Source of the DNA: Saprospiraceae bacterium
GTDB taxonomy: Bacteria > Bacteroidota > Bacteroidia > Chitinophagales > Saprospiraceae
Direction: 5' to 3'
Assembly (NCBI GenBank): GCA_020630895.1
Contig: JAHDII010000065.1
Coordinates: 1 to 13,558 of the forward strand
Length of the DNA: 13,558 nt
Part shown: one piece after another, positions 1-7,130 of the stretch
Layout of the letters: the number at the start of each line of letters is the position of its first letter
Position numbering within the stretch: position 1 is the stretch's first letter
Position numbers and translations under genes: made by a program
The notes under the pieces: generated by a model
The model's input: the letters and a program-made list of their open reading frames with translations, nothing else
Databases searched by the model: none
What the model was told of the DNA's origin: nothing

Positions 1-20
1 TTTTAAATTCTATTCTCTTT

Positions 21-44
21 GTTCTTTTCCTAGATGAAAAGAAC
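21..44. repeat. 9-bp perfect inverted repeat downstream of the TonB receptor gene
   Basis: GTTCTTTTC (21-29) and GAAAAGAAC (36-44) are perfect reverse complements around a 6-base loop. The repeat lies about 80 bases beyond the stop codon of the minus-strand TonB receptor gene. Neither side carries a convincing run of T, so a terminator role is possible but unproven. Nothing else recognisable is seen in bases 1-124. Confidence 0.45.
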
Positions 45-124
45 CAAAAATCACAACTCTTTTCACTAAATTGAATAAGGTTGGTCCTTAAATTTTTAAT
101 ATTTTTATCATATATTCCCAAATT

Positions 125-2440
125 TTAAAATTTGAATTTATAAGTAAAATAAGGAATAATAGGAAAAATACTCACTTGTTTAAATGTATTTTCAGAACTA
201 TTATAATAAATATAAAATGGATTTTTTCTGCTATATAAATTATAAGCTCCTAAAGAAAAAGTACGTTCATATCTTTTCTTTTCTTTTCTAAAATCTATTC
301 CTATATCTAAACGATGATAGGCATCCATTCTATAATTATTTTTAGATCCAGGAACTTCTATTTCATCTTGTTCATTTAATCCAGGATTATTATTATTAGG
401 ATTAAATGAAAGATAACGAACTTCGTTTAGTGTAATAGAATTTCCTGTTCCATATACCCAAGTTCCTGATACAGAAATTTTATCATTAAAAGAATGAGAA
501 AGAACAATACTTAAATCATGTCTTCTATCATATTTAAAAGGATATTCTTTTCCTGAATTAATTTCTTCAAATTGTCTGTTATTCCAAGAAAGAGTATATC
601 CTAGCCAACCTGTTGTATTTCCTTTTTTCTTTTGTACAAAAAATTCTACTCCATAACTATCACCTACACCTTGCGTTACTTTGGTTTGCCAATCGGAAAA
701 AGAAAAGAAACTAGCTCCTTCTTTATATGATAATAAATTATTCATTTTTTTATAATATCCTTCAATACTTACTTCGTATTCTGTTCCAAAAGTTTTAGCA
801 AGACCTAAGGCAACTTGCCAAGAATCTTGAGGAGTGATATTTTCTGTACTAGGAACCCATAAATCAGTGGGTAGCCCAATTCCTTCATTCGTTAATAAAT
901 GAATATATTGAGTCATCATGGCATAAGATGCTTTTAAAGCAAAACTTTTAGGCAATAAATATCTTGCTCCAATTCTAGCTTGAGGAGAATAATATGTCTT
1001 ATTATTAACCGTAAAAGCAGAAAAATGAAAACCTATATTAGCAGAAAAATTGTCACCAATTTTTAAATCATCTTCGATGTAAGCAAAATATTCCCACGCT
1101 CTGGTATCACTTGTACCAATAATCGTATCTAAATTAAAATTATCACCATCTTCAATTTGATATTGCAAAGCACCAGGGCTAAAAGTATGATGAATAGCAT
1201 TAGCTCCAAAACGAATATAATGATTGGGATCAGGCATATAATCAAAATCTATTTTAGCCGCAAAATCTTCTATACCAGAAAAATATTTAGCTGCAAAAGA
1301 AAAAGTTTCTCCATTATCTGTTTCTGTAGATTCTGTACCTACATCAAAACGATAACGACTATAAGTTAAAGTAGTATTGGCAAAAAGTTGATTATTAATC
1401 ATCCAATTCCAACGAAGAGCAGAGGTAATATTTCCCCAATCAAAACCTCCTTTTTCTTCATAATTACTATCTGTAATATTTAAATAAAAAACATCTTTTC
1501 CTGTATAAGCACTTGCATATAAACGATGCTTATCATTAAATTTATGATTGATTTTTGCATTCAAATCATAAAAATAATAGCCTGTAGTTTCGCCATCTAA
1601 TTGTTGTTTGATAAAAGGTCTAGCTAATAAATCTATATAAGTTCTTCGGGCAGAAACAAGGAAAGAAGTTTTTTCTTTTACAATAGGACCTTCGAGCGTT
1701 AATTTAGAAGCTATAATTCCAATAGAACCTTCTCCATGATATTCTCTCAAATTTCCTTCTTTCATAGAAATATCTAAAACTGAAGAAAGACGCCCACCAT
1801 AACGAGCAGGAAAACCACCTTTAGTCAGCGTTACATTTTTAATCGCATCAGCATTAAAAACAGAAAAGAATCCAAATAAATGACTCACATTATAAACGGG
1901 AACACCATCTAATAAAATTAAATTTTGATCAGGGCTTCCTCCTCTAACATATAAACCACTGGTTCCTTCTCCTCCTGATTGTACACCAGGTAATAATTGC
2001 ATTGCTTTTAATACATCAACTTCTCCTAGTAATGGTGGAATTTTTTTGATTTGTTCAATAGGAACTTCCACTTTACTCATTTGAGTTTCATTCTCTATTT
2101 TTTCTGCACTTTCAGCTGTAACGGTAACTACATCTAGAGTTAGATCATCACTTAATGGAACATTAAGTGTGATATCTTTATCTAAAAATAATTCAAAACT
2201 TTGAGTTGCATAGCCCATATAAGAAAATGAAATTTTCACCGTATCTTTAGGAAGCGTAATACTATAAAAACCATATAAATTACTTGTAGTTCCTGAATTA
2301 GAAACATCATCCCAAACATTTCCTTCAATTAATTTTTCACCTGTTTTGGCATCCTCGATATATCCACTAATTGTAAATTTATCTTGTCCTATTAATAAAA
2401 AAGGAAGAAGAATAAAAAAGGATATTATAATTTTTTTCAT
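125..2440 (-). CDS. TonB-dependent receptor with N-terminal carboxypeptidase-regulatory-like domain, substrate unknown
   Basis: This is an outer-membrane, TonB-driven import channel of 771 residues. A signal peptide (about 1-19, ending LLIGQ) is followed by a carboxypeptidase-regulatory-like beta-sandwich domain (about 22-100; TISGYIEDAKTGEKL, with GFYSITLP and FSYMGYAT). A TonB-box-like DVVTVTA (about 103-109) comes next. The plug domain (about 115-230) carries the typical LLPGVQSGGEGTSGLYVRGG, LLDGVPVYN and GGFPARYGGRLSSVLD motifs. The rest is a beta-barrel rich in alternating aromatic residues that ends in a terminal Phe (YFTYKFKF), the usual outer-membrane insertion signal. This layout is common in Bacteroidota receptors of this group; no SusD-like partner is present, so a glycan role is not supported. 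The gene lies 16 bases behind purU on the same strand and is probably co-transcribed, which says little about its substrate. Confidence 0.93.
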   Translation of the reverse strand: MKKIIISFFILLPFLLIGQDKFTISGYIEDAKTGEKLIEGNVWDDVSNSGTTSNLYGFYSITLPKDTVKISFSYMGYATQSFELFLDKDITLNVPLSDDLTLDVVTVTAESAEKIENETQMSKVEVPIEQIKKIPPLLGEVDVLKAMQLLPGVQSGGEGTSGLYVRGGSPDQNLILLDGVPVYNVSHLFGFFSVFNADAIKNVTLTKGGFPARYGGRLSSVLDISMKEGNLREYHGEGSIGIIASKLTLEGPIVKEKTSFLVSARRTYIDLLARPFIKQQLDGETTGYYFYDLNAKINHKFNDKHRLYASAYTGKDVFYLNITDSNYEEKGGFDWGNITSALRWNWMINNQLFANTTLTYSRYRFDVGTESTETDNGETFSFAAKYFSGIEDFAAKIDFDYMPDPNHYIRFGANAIHHTFSPGALQYQIEDGDNFNLDTIIGTSDTRAWEYFAYIEDDLKIGDNFSANIGFHFSAFTVNNKTYYSPQARIGARYLLPKSFALKASYAMMTQYIHLLTNEGIGLPTDLWVPSTENITPQDSWQVALGLAKTFGTEYEVSIEGYYKKMNNLLSYKEGASFFSFSDWQTKVTQGVGDSYGVEFFVQKKKGNTTGWLGYTLSWNNRQFEEINSGKEYPFKYDRRHDLSIVLSHSFNDKISVSGTWVYGTGNSITLNEVRYLSFNPNNNNPGLNEQDEIEVPGSKNNYRMDAYHRLDIGIDFRKEKKRYERTFSLGAYNLYSRKNPFYIYYNSSENTFKQVSIFPIIPYFTYKFKF

Positions 2441-2456
2441 TGGTAATATTGTTTAA

Positions 2457-3317
2457 TTAATCGAAAATAATTGTTTTATTTCCTGATACAATTATTTTTC
2501 GTTCTAAGTGTAACCGAATGGCTTCCGATATAACGATCTTTTCGACTTGACGTCCTTTACGAATCAAATCTTTAACACTATCTTTATGACTAATATGTTG
2601 GATATTTTGCACAATAATAGGTCCTGCATCTAATTCATTGGTTACATAATGTCCTGTTGCTCCAATAATTTTAACTCCTCGTTCATAAGCAGAATGATAA
2701 GGTTTGGGACCAATAAAAGCAGGTAAAAAAGAATGATGAATATTAATAATTTTATTGGGGAATTTAGCAATAAAATCATCTGTAATGATTTGCATATATC
2801 GAGCAAAAACAATAAAATCAATATTATGTTCTTTTAATAATTCTAATTGTTTTTTTTCTGCTTCTTCCTTTTTTCCCTTTTCTACAGGAATAAAATGATA
2901 AGGAATGCCAAAAGGTTCTACATTATCTCTTAAAGAATCTCTATTACTAATAACAAGAGGAATTTCTACATTCCAATTTTCAGATTTAGATTGAGTTCTA
3001 TAAATGATTTCATATAAACAATGGGAAGCTTTAGTCGCAAAAACCGCCATTCTAGGAACATAATCCGTAAAATGTACTTCATATTGCATATCGTATTTAT
3101 GACCAATTCTTTCTTGGAAAATTTGCTTGATTTTTTCTTTACTTTCTATCTCAAAATTATCTAATTGCCATTCTACCCTCATAAAAAATCTATCGATCGC
3201 TTGATCTACATGTTCATCTAAACGAATAATATTTCCTCCTCGTTCATGCAAAAAACGGGTAACTTCGGCAACTAAGCCAGAACGATCAGGACACTGAATT
3301 AATAATACGGCATTCAT
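2457..3317 (-). CDS. purU: Formyltetrahydrofolate deformylase
   Basis: PurU hydrolyses 10-formyltetrahydrofolate to formate and tetrahydrofolate in the cytoplasm, balancing one-carbon pools and feeding formate to purine synthesis. The 286-residue protein has the family's usual length and two-domain plan. An N-terminal ACT regulatory domain (about 1-85; LLIQCPDRSGLVAEVTRFL) precedes a formyltransferase-fold catalytic domain (about 90-280). Catalytic-type residues of that fold are visible: Asn192 and His194 in INIHHSFLPAF, and Asp230 in NELDAGPII. FARYMQI (171-177) and GATGHYVT (219-226) are further family signatures. The start at 3317 gives a normal ACT N-terminus; four 8-base tandem repeats begin two bases upstream of it. 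The TonB receptor gene follows after 16 bases. No convincing promoter was found, since the region upstream is occupied by a palindromic element. Confidence 0.95.
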   Translation of the reverse strand: MNAVLLIQCPDRSGLVAEVTRFLHERGGNIIRLDEHVDQAIDRFFMRVEWQLDNFEIESKEKIKQIFQERIGHKYDMQYEVHFTDYVPRMAVFATKASHCLYEIIYRTQSKSENWNVEIPLVISNRDSLRDNVEPFGIPYHFIPVEKGKKEEAEKKQLELLKEHNIDFIVFARYMQIITDDFIAKFPNKIINIHHSFLPAFIGPKPYHSAYERGVKIIGATGHYVTNELDAGPIIVQNIQHISHKDSVKDLIRKGRQVEKIVISEAIRLHLERKIIVSGNKTIIFD

Positions 3318-3319
3318 GA

Positions 3320-3351
3320 TTCAATTGTTAAATTGTTAAATTGTTGAATTG
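3320..3351. repeat. Four tandem 8-bp repeats (TTAAATTG type) abutting the purU start
   Basis: Four consecutive octamers are seen on the plus strand: TTCAATTG, TTAAATTG, TTAAATTG and TTGAATTG. Read on the minus strand they form the purU 5' leader (CAATTCAA, CAATTTAA, CAATTTAA, CAATTGAA) and end two bases before the ATG. The first and last units contain CAATTG or GAATTG variants, so the outer units are the diverged ones. They may affect translation or copy number may vary by slippage; no function can be read directly. Confidence 0.75.
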
Positions 3352-3370
3352 TTTTGTGGAGGATACAATA

Positions 3371-3530
3371 GACTTTATCACGAATTATTGATTATAGCCA
3401 AATTGATCTTTTGAAAATCTACTACGTTATTTCTCTCAACCGTAGCTATGGCTACGCTTTTCAAGAAATGCCTTGTATATTTCCAAAATTTCTAATTTGT
3501 CTTACATAACAAACAATTCGAGATAAAGTC
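3371..3530. mobile_element. 160-bp imperfect palindrome flanked by TA, MITE-like remnant
   Basis: The ends are inverted repeats: GACTTTATCACGAATT (3371-3386) and the reverse complement of AATTCGAGATAAAGTC (3515-3530), 15 of 16 matching. Both ends abut TA (3369-3370 and 3531-3532), the target duplication made by IS630/Tc1-mariner-type transposases. The similarity continues inward: both arms, read towards the middle, contain CAAATT, then TTTTG-AAAT-TAC, then ATTTCT. They meet at a perfect centre hairpin, CGTAGC-TATG-GCTACG (3441-3456). No open reading frame lies inside. The palindrome is directly visible; calling it a non-autonomous transposable element is inference from structure, as no second copy is in the window. 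A structured RNA or a long palindromic regulatory region is the alternative. Confidence 0.55.
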
Positions 3531-3586
3531 TAATACGAAAGTATGAAGAATCAATTAAAAGGAATAGTTTTTCAATAATATGATCC

Positions 3587-3594
3587 TATATTTG
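3587..3594 (+). promoter_or_regulatory. Bacteroidota-type -7 promoter element for the cobalamin uptake unit
   Basis: TATATTTG fits the Bacteroidota primary sigma -7 consensus TAnnTTTG exactly. It lies 9 bases upstream of the first riboswitch helix, so transcription from about 3600 would place the aptamer at the very start of the RNA. The -33 region (about 3566-3572) holds only a T-run without a clear TTG, so that half of the promoter is weak. Confidence 0.65.
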
Positions 3595-3602
3595 CAGCGA
3601 TT

Positions 3603-3763
3603 TTGGTTTTTAAGTGATTAAAATGAAAAGGGAACACGGTGAAAATCCGAGACAGTCTCCGCTGCTGTAAGTTTCAAAGAGTTATTTTTATAATGCCACT
3701 GTAATTGTATGGGAAGGCAAAAATAATGAAACAAGTCAGAAGACCTGCCAGAAATCATACCAA
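3603..3763 (+). promoter_or_regulatory. Cobalamin (B12) riboswitch aptamer
   Basis: Conserved cobalamin-aptamer blocks occur in the right order: GGGAA (3630-3634), GGTGAAAATCC (3638-3648), CCGCTGCTGTAA (3659-3670), GCCACTG (3695-3701), GGGAAGGC (3711-3718) and the B12 box AAGTCAGAAGACCTGCC (3733-3749). The closing helix P1 can form from TTGGT (3603-3607) plus TGATT (3615-3619) with AATCA (3753-3757) plus ACCAA (3759-3763). The GCCACTG/GGGAAGGC pair is typical of the class-I, adenosylcobalamin-preferring type; ligand preference is inferred. When bound, such elements usually switch off downstream transport genes, which fits the BtuB-like receptor and BtuG-like propeller that follow. Confidence 0.95.
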
Positions 3764-3774
3764 TCTATTGGTAT
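3757..3774 (+). promoter_or_regulatory. Anti-P1 hairpin, likely part of the riboswitch expression platform
   Basis: ATACCAA (3757-3763) and TTGGTAT (3768-3774) form a perfect 7-bp stem with loop TCTA. Its left strand is the same ACCAA needed to close aptamer helix P1, so the two pairings exclude each other. This gives a simple switch between a ligand-stabilised aptamer and this hairpin. The exclusivity is seen in the sequence; its use in regulation is inference. Confidence 0.5.
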
Positions 3775-3817
3775 TAATTACTTAACCTTCGGAAGAAAGG
3801 AGATGTAAGCCTATCAT

Positions 3818-3843
3818 TGATGTTACTGATTCAAGTAATATCA
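3818..3843 (+). promoter_or_regulatory. Leader hairpin between riboswitch and btuB-like gene
   Basis: TGATGTTACT (3818-3827) pairs with AGTAATATCA (3834-3843) over 10 bp with one G-U pair and loop GATTCA. It ends about 40 bases before the proposed TTG start. No T-run follows directly, so it is not a standard intrinsic terminator; it could act on translation or RNA stability. It also covers the ATG of a 17-codon upstream reading frame (3820-3873). Confidence 0.4.
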
Positions 3844-3882
3844 TATAGCTGTCTATTCTATTCCGAAATATGATAATATATA

Positions 3883-5841
3883 TTGAGAATTTTATTTTTC
3901 ATATTATTGATATTTTGTACTCATTTTACTTTTTCACAAGTAGATAGTATAACTGTAGATACAGCTTATACATTACCAGAGGTAAAAATTCAAGTAAAAA
4001 AATATGTTCGTGATTACCATATTTGTATTCGTGAACCAAAGACCATTTTTCACCCTAAAACCTTAAATTCTCTTGCTGAACTTATTTCTCAAAATACTTT
4101 TTTAGATCTTAGAAATTATGGAGCAGGAAGTTTAAGTACTCTTTCTTATCAAGGACATTCAACATCTCAAATGAATATTGTTTTAGATGGATTTAGTATT
4201 CAAAGTAATATGAATGGGGTGTATGATTTAACTTTAATTCCATATTATTTTGTAAATGAAGCGTATATTTCTTCTGTAGATTATACAAGTGATTTGAATA
4301 CTAGTATTGGAGGAAATTTGAATATACAAACTCAAAATCAATCGAGAGATAAAATACATTCTAATGTGGCTTTATCTTATGGAAGTTTTAATGATAAGGG
4401 AATTTATGGAACTTTAGGAAATCATTGGGATAAAGAAAAAAAATTATATTCTTTGTTTCAAGCATTTTATCGTTCTTCAGATAATGATTTTTTATTTACT
4501 GATTTGAATCAAATTGGTACACCTAAAAAACGAATGGAAAATGCTGCATTTTCTCAATATGGATTTTTACAAAATAACCATTTTGAATTAAAAGATAGTA
4601 GTTTTATTTCTAGTAAAATATGGTGGGTGAAAAATCATAGAGAAATTCCTCCTACATTAACAGAAACGTCTAGTGTGGCTTTTCAAAATGATCATTTATT
4701 TCAAGGAATTTTATCTTGGGAAAAAAATTGGAATACAAAAATGTTTTCAAAAATATCTACTAGATATACAAATGAAAATATTTATTATGATAGTCCTATT
4801 GTACAAACTCAAAGTGTAGGAGAAAAATATGAATTAAGAGGAGAAATGAATTATAATTGGAATAAAAATAATTTATTTCGATTGATTTCTGGATATGAAT
4901 ATTCTGCTGCAAATGTAGAGGATTATGAAACAGAAAATCCTCATCAAAATAAAATATATGTACTAGGAAAGTATGAATATGAAAAACGATTTTTTACTCA
5001 ATCTTTTCAGGTAAAAGAAGAAATCGTTGATCAACAATTTTCTCCTGTATCTTTAATGAATCAAACATCATTTAATTTTAATGATTTTGATAATGCGATT
5101 GATTATATAAAAATTAATGTAGAAATTTTAAAAAATTACCGTTTACCCACGTTTAATGATTTGTATTGGAATAATACTGCATTTTCTTCTGGCAACCCTA
5201 ATTTAGAGCCAGAAAAAAGTTGGAAAGAGGAAATTGATTTTACTATTGTTTTTGATAAAAAAATAAATTTATATTCTAGTACTTCATTTTTTAACTCTAA
5301 TGTCAATAATTGGATTTTATGGACTCCTAATGATCTTGGAAAATGGACTCCTAATAATGTGAAAAAAGTAACATCAAGAGGAATTAATTTTTCTCAAGGA
5401 TTTTTTAAATATTTTTCTCATTGGAACATAGATATTAATGGAGGATATAAATGGACCAAAACAATTAATACTGAAGTAGAAAACTCATTAGACAATATTT
5501 TAGGAAAACAATTGATTTATGTTCCTTTACATTCAGGCAATTTCTCTTTAGAAATTGGGTATAAAGATTTTTTTATTAAAACGAATTATGGTATAATTGG
5601 GAAAAGATTTACTACTACAGATAATTCTTTATTTTTGCCATCGTATCATTTGTTGAATATTAAAGTGGGGCATCAATTTAATTTTTTAGATTATTCTATT
5701 CAATCTACTTTTGAAATTAGAAATGCTTTGAATCGGGAGTATCAAGTGGTTGCAAATCGTCCTATGCCTCCTATACATTTCCAAGGAACAATTTATTTTT
5801 CACATTCCAGAAAATTACCTAAAATAATTCCATTCAAATAA
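3883..5841 (+). CDS. btuB: BtuB-like TonB-dependent cobalamin receptor (TTG start)
   Basis: This 652-residue outer-membrane receptor probably imports cobalamin through TonB energy. A signal peptide (about 1-19, MRILFFILLIFCTHFTFSQ) is followed by a short TonB-box region, a plug domain (about 45-150; LAELISQ, GAGSLSTLSYQGHSTSQMN, VLDGFSIQSN, IGGNLNIQT) and a 22-strand-type barrel. FNDLYW and GNPNLEPEKSW in the barrel are typical of the BtuB/siderophore receptor family. The carboxypeptidase-like N-terminal domain of the other receptor here is absent. B12 specificity is inferred from the riboswitch directly upstream and the BtuG-like gene downstream. The start is odd: the frame is closed by TAA at 3874 and holds no ATG, so TTG at 3883 is the only conventional start giving an intact signal peptide. 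The nearby ATG at 3870 is in another frame. About ten residues (RKLPKIIPFK) follow the normal barrel end, which is slightly unusual. Confidence 0.88.
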   Translation: MRILFFILLIFCTHFTFSQVDSITVDTAYTLPEVKIQVKKYVRDYHICIREPKTIFHPKTLNSLAELISQNTFLDLRNYGAGSLSTLSYQGHSTSQMNIVLDGFSIQSNMNGVYDLTLIPYYFVNEAYISSVDYTSDLNTSIGGNLNIQTQNQSRDKIHSNVALSYGSFNDKGIYGTLGNHWDKEKKLYSLFQAFYRSSDNDFLFTDLNQIGTPKKRMENAAFSQYGFLQNNHFELKDSSFISSKIWWVKNHREIPPTLTETSSVAFQNDHLFQGILSWEKNWNTKMFSKISTRYTNENIYYDSPIVQTQSVGEKYELRGEMNYNWNKNNLFRLISGYEYSAANVEDYETENPHQNKIYVLGKYEYEKRFFTQSFQVKEEIVDQQFSPVSLMNQTSFNFNDFDNAIDYIKINVEILKNYRLPTFNDLYWNNTAFSSGNPNLEPEKSWKEEIDFTIVFDKKINLYSSTSFFNSNVNNWILWTPNDLGKWTPNNVKKVTSRGINFSQGFFKYFSHWNIDINGGYKWTKTINTEVENSLDNILGKQLIYVPLHSGNFSLEIGYKDFFIKTNYGIIGKRFTTTDNSLFLPSYHLLNIKVGHQFNFLDYSIQSTFEIRNALNREYQVVANRPMPPIHFQGTIYFSHSRKLPKIIPFK

Positions 5842-5879
5842 AAAATATCATATTGCGTCATATCATATAAATTAAAAAA

Positions 5880-6935
5880 ATGAAAAAGAATTTATTTTTT
5901 ATTATTATTATTTGTTCATTATTTTTTACCAATTGTAAAGAAGAAAAAAATATTCCTCAAGGAGCATTTGCTAATGGTTTATTTATTGTAAACGAGGGAA
6001 CGTTTAATGCAGGAAATGCAAGTATTTCTCATTATAATTCTAATACTGATTCTCTTACAGCAAATATTTTTTCAAGTGTAAATTCTCGTCCTTTAGGAGA
6101 TGTAGCACAATCTATTTTTGTTCATAATGATTATGCTTATATCGTAGTGAATAATTCAAATAAAATTGAGGTCGTCAATGCTCGTACTTTTGAAGAAGTT
6201 GCTACAATAATAGGTCTAGAATTACCGCGTTATTTTTATCCTATAAATGATACTAAGGCTTATGTAACTCAATGGGGGAGTGATGGAGTATCTGGAAGTG
6301 TTCAAATTATTGATTTAGAAACTTTCACTATCTCAGGAAGTATTCAAACAATGGGAGGAGGACCAGAGAAAATAATGGCTTTGAATGATAAAATTTATAT
6401 TGGACATTCTGGTGGTTTTGGAGTGGACGAAATAATTAGTATAATTGATCCAACAACAGATACCGTTATTAATGAAATTTCTGTAGGTTTTAATCCAAGT
6501 GATTTGATAACAGATGGAGAAGGAAATATTTGGGTATTATGCCAAGGATATACAGATTGGGTGACTTACGAAACATTTAATGGTAAGTTAGTGAAATTAG
6601 ATGCTACCAATCACAATGTTTTATTAGATTTAGAATTGTCTTCTAATTATCCAAAAGATTTATATATCAGTGCCGATCAGAATGATCTATATTTTCTTTT
6701 TCAAGGAGCGATTGTTCAGCAAAATATTAATGAAAATGTATTGAATTTGAATACGATTTCAAATGAAACCTATTTTTATAGTTTATATTATAGTGCCTTT
6801 GAAAATCAATTGTATGCAGGTGATGCTAAGGATTATGCTTCTGAAGGCGAAGTATTTATATATGATAATAGTGGTACATTGTTAAAGAAAATAAATTCTG
6901 GAATTATTCCTAGAAGTTTTGTTTTACAATATTAA
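5880..6935 (+). CDS. btuG: BtuG-like surface lipoprotein, seven-bladed YncE-type beta-propeller
   Basis: This 351-residue lipoprotein has a lipobox ending at Cys19 (LFFTNC), followed by K-E-E. That matches the Bacteroidota signal (lysine plus acidic residues after the cysteine) that sends lipoproteins to the cell surface. Residues about 30-351 form seven repeats of YVTN/YncE type, each with a strand such as AYIVV, AYVTQWG, IYIGHSG, IWVLCQG or LYAGDA followed by an IxVVN- or VxIID-like strand, which fits a seven-bladed propeller (DUF5074-like). In Bacteroides, BtuG is such a propeller; it binds cobalamin very tightly outside the cell and caps BtuB. The gene lies 38 bases behind the BtuB-like gene under the same riboswitch, so a BtuG role is well supported by context. 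Fold and surface location are read from sequence; B12 binding is inferred. The gene symbol is assigned by analogy. Confidence 0.8.
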   Translation: MKKNLFFIIIICSLFFTNCKEEKNIPQGAFANGLFIVNEGTFNAGNASISHYNSNTDSLTANIFSSVNSRPLGDVAQSIFVHNDYAYIVVNNSNKIEVVNARTFEEVATIIGLELPRYFYPINDTKAYVTQWGSDGVSGSVQIIDLETFTISGSIQTMGGGPEKIMALNDKIYIGHSGGFGVDEIISIIDPTTDTVINEISVGFNPSDLITDGEGNIWVLCQGYTDWVTYETFNGKLVKLDATNHNVLLDLELSSNYPKDLYISADQNDLYFLFQGAIVQQNINENVLNLNTISNETYFYSLYYSAFENQLYAGDAKDYASEGEVFIYDNSGTLLKKINSGIIPRSFVLQY

Positions 6936-7110
6936 AAATAGAGTTTAGTATTTGATATTTTTAGATTTGAATGTTTTAAATAAATTTAACATTTCTTTTT
7001 TGAAAAAAAAGAAATCATTAACAATGTTTTTTCATAATTATATTTAATATTGTGCTTAAATAAAAACTACTTTATTAAAACAATATAAATTTAAGAATCA
7101 CTCTCTTATA

Positions 7111-7125
7111 TTCTCATAATGAGAA
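7111..7125. repeat. 15-bp perfect palindrome next to the terminator
   Basis: TTCTCAT (7111-7117), a central A, and ATGAGAA (7119-7125) form a perfect inverted repeat just upstream of the plus-strand terminator. With a one-base centre it cannot form a good RNA hairpin by itself, so it is more like a protein-binding dyad, or a chance palindrome in AT-rich DNA. Confidence 0.4.
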
Positions 7126-7130
7126 TAATA

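Noticed and set aside
1157..1369. 70-codon plus-strand reading frame inside the TonB receptor gene
   Set aside because: It lies antisense to a clear barrel-coding region, is made of low-complexity Ile/Ser/Lys/Phe residues, and has no start context or recognisable domain.
125..2440. SusC-like glycan importer
   Set aside because: There is no SusD-like lipoprotein or glycan-degrading enzyme beside it, and the length of 771 residues is shorter than usual SusC proteins of about 1000.
3320..3351. CRISPR-like array
   Set aside because: The repeats are 8 bases, directly adjacent and without spacers; no cas gene is present.
3870..3950. ATG at 3870 as start of the BtuB-like gene
   Set aside because: It is out of frame with the signal peptide and barrel and reaches a stop within about 26 codons. 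The TTG at 3883 gives an intact signal peptide.
6991..7015. ATTTCTTTTTT / AAAAAAGAAAT hairpin as terminator of the cobalamin unit
   Set aside because: The 11-bp stem is almost purely A-T and no T-run follows it. The GC-rich hairpin at 7131-7158 is a far better terminator.
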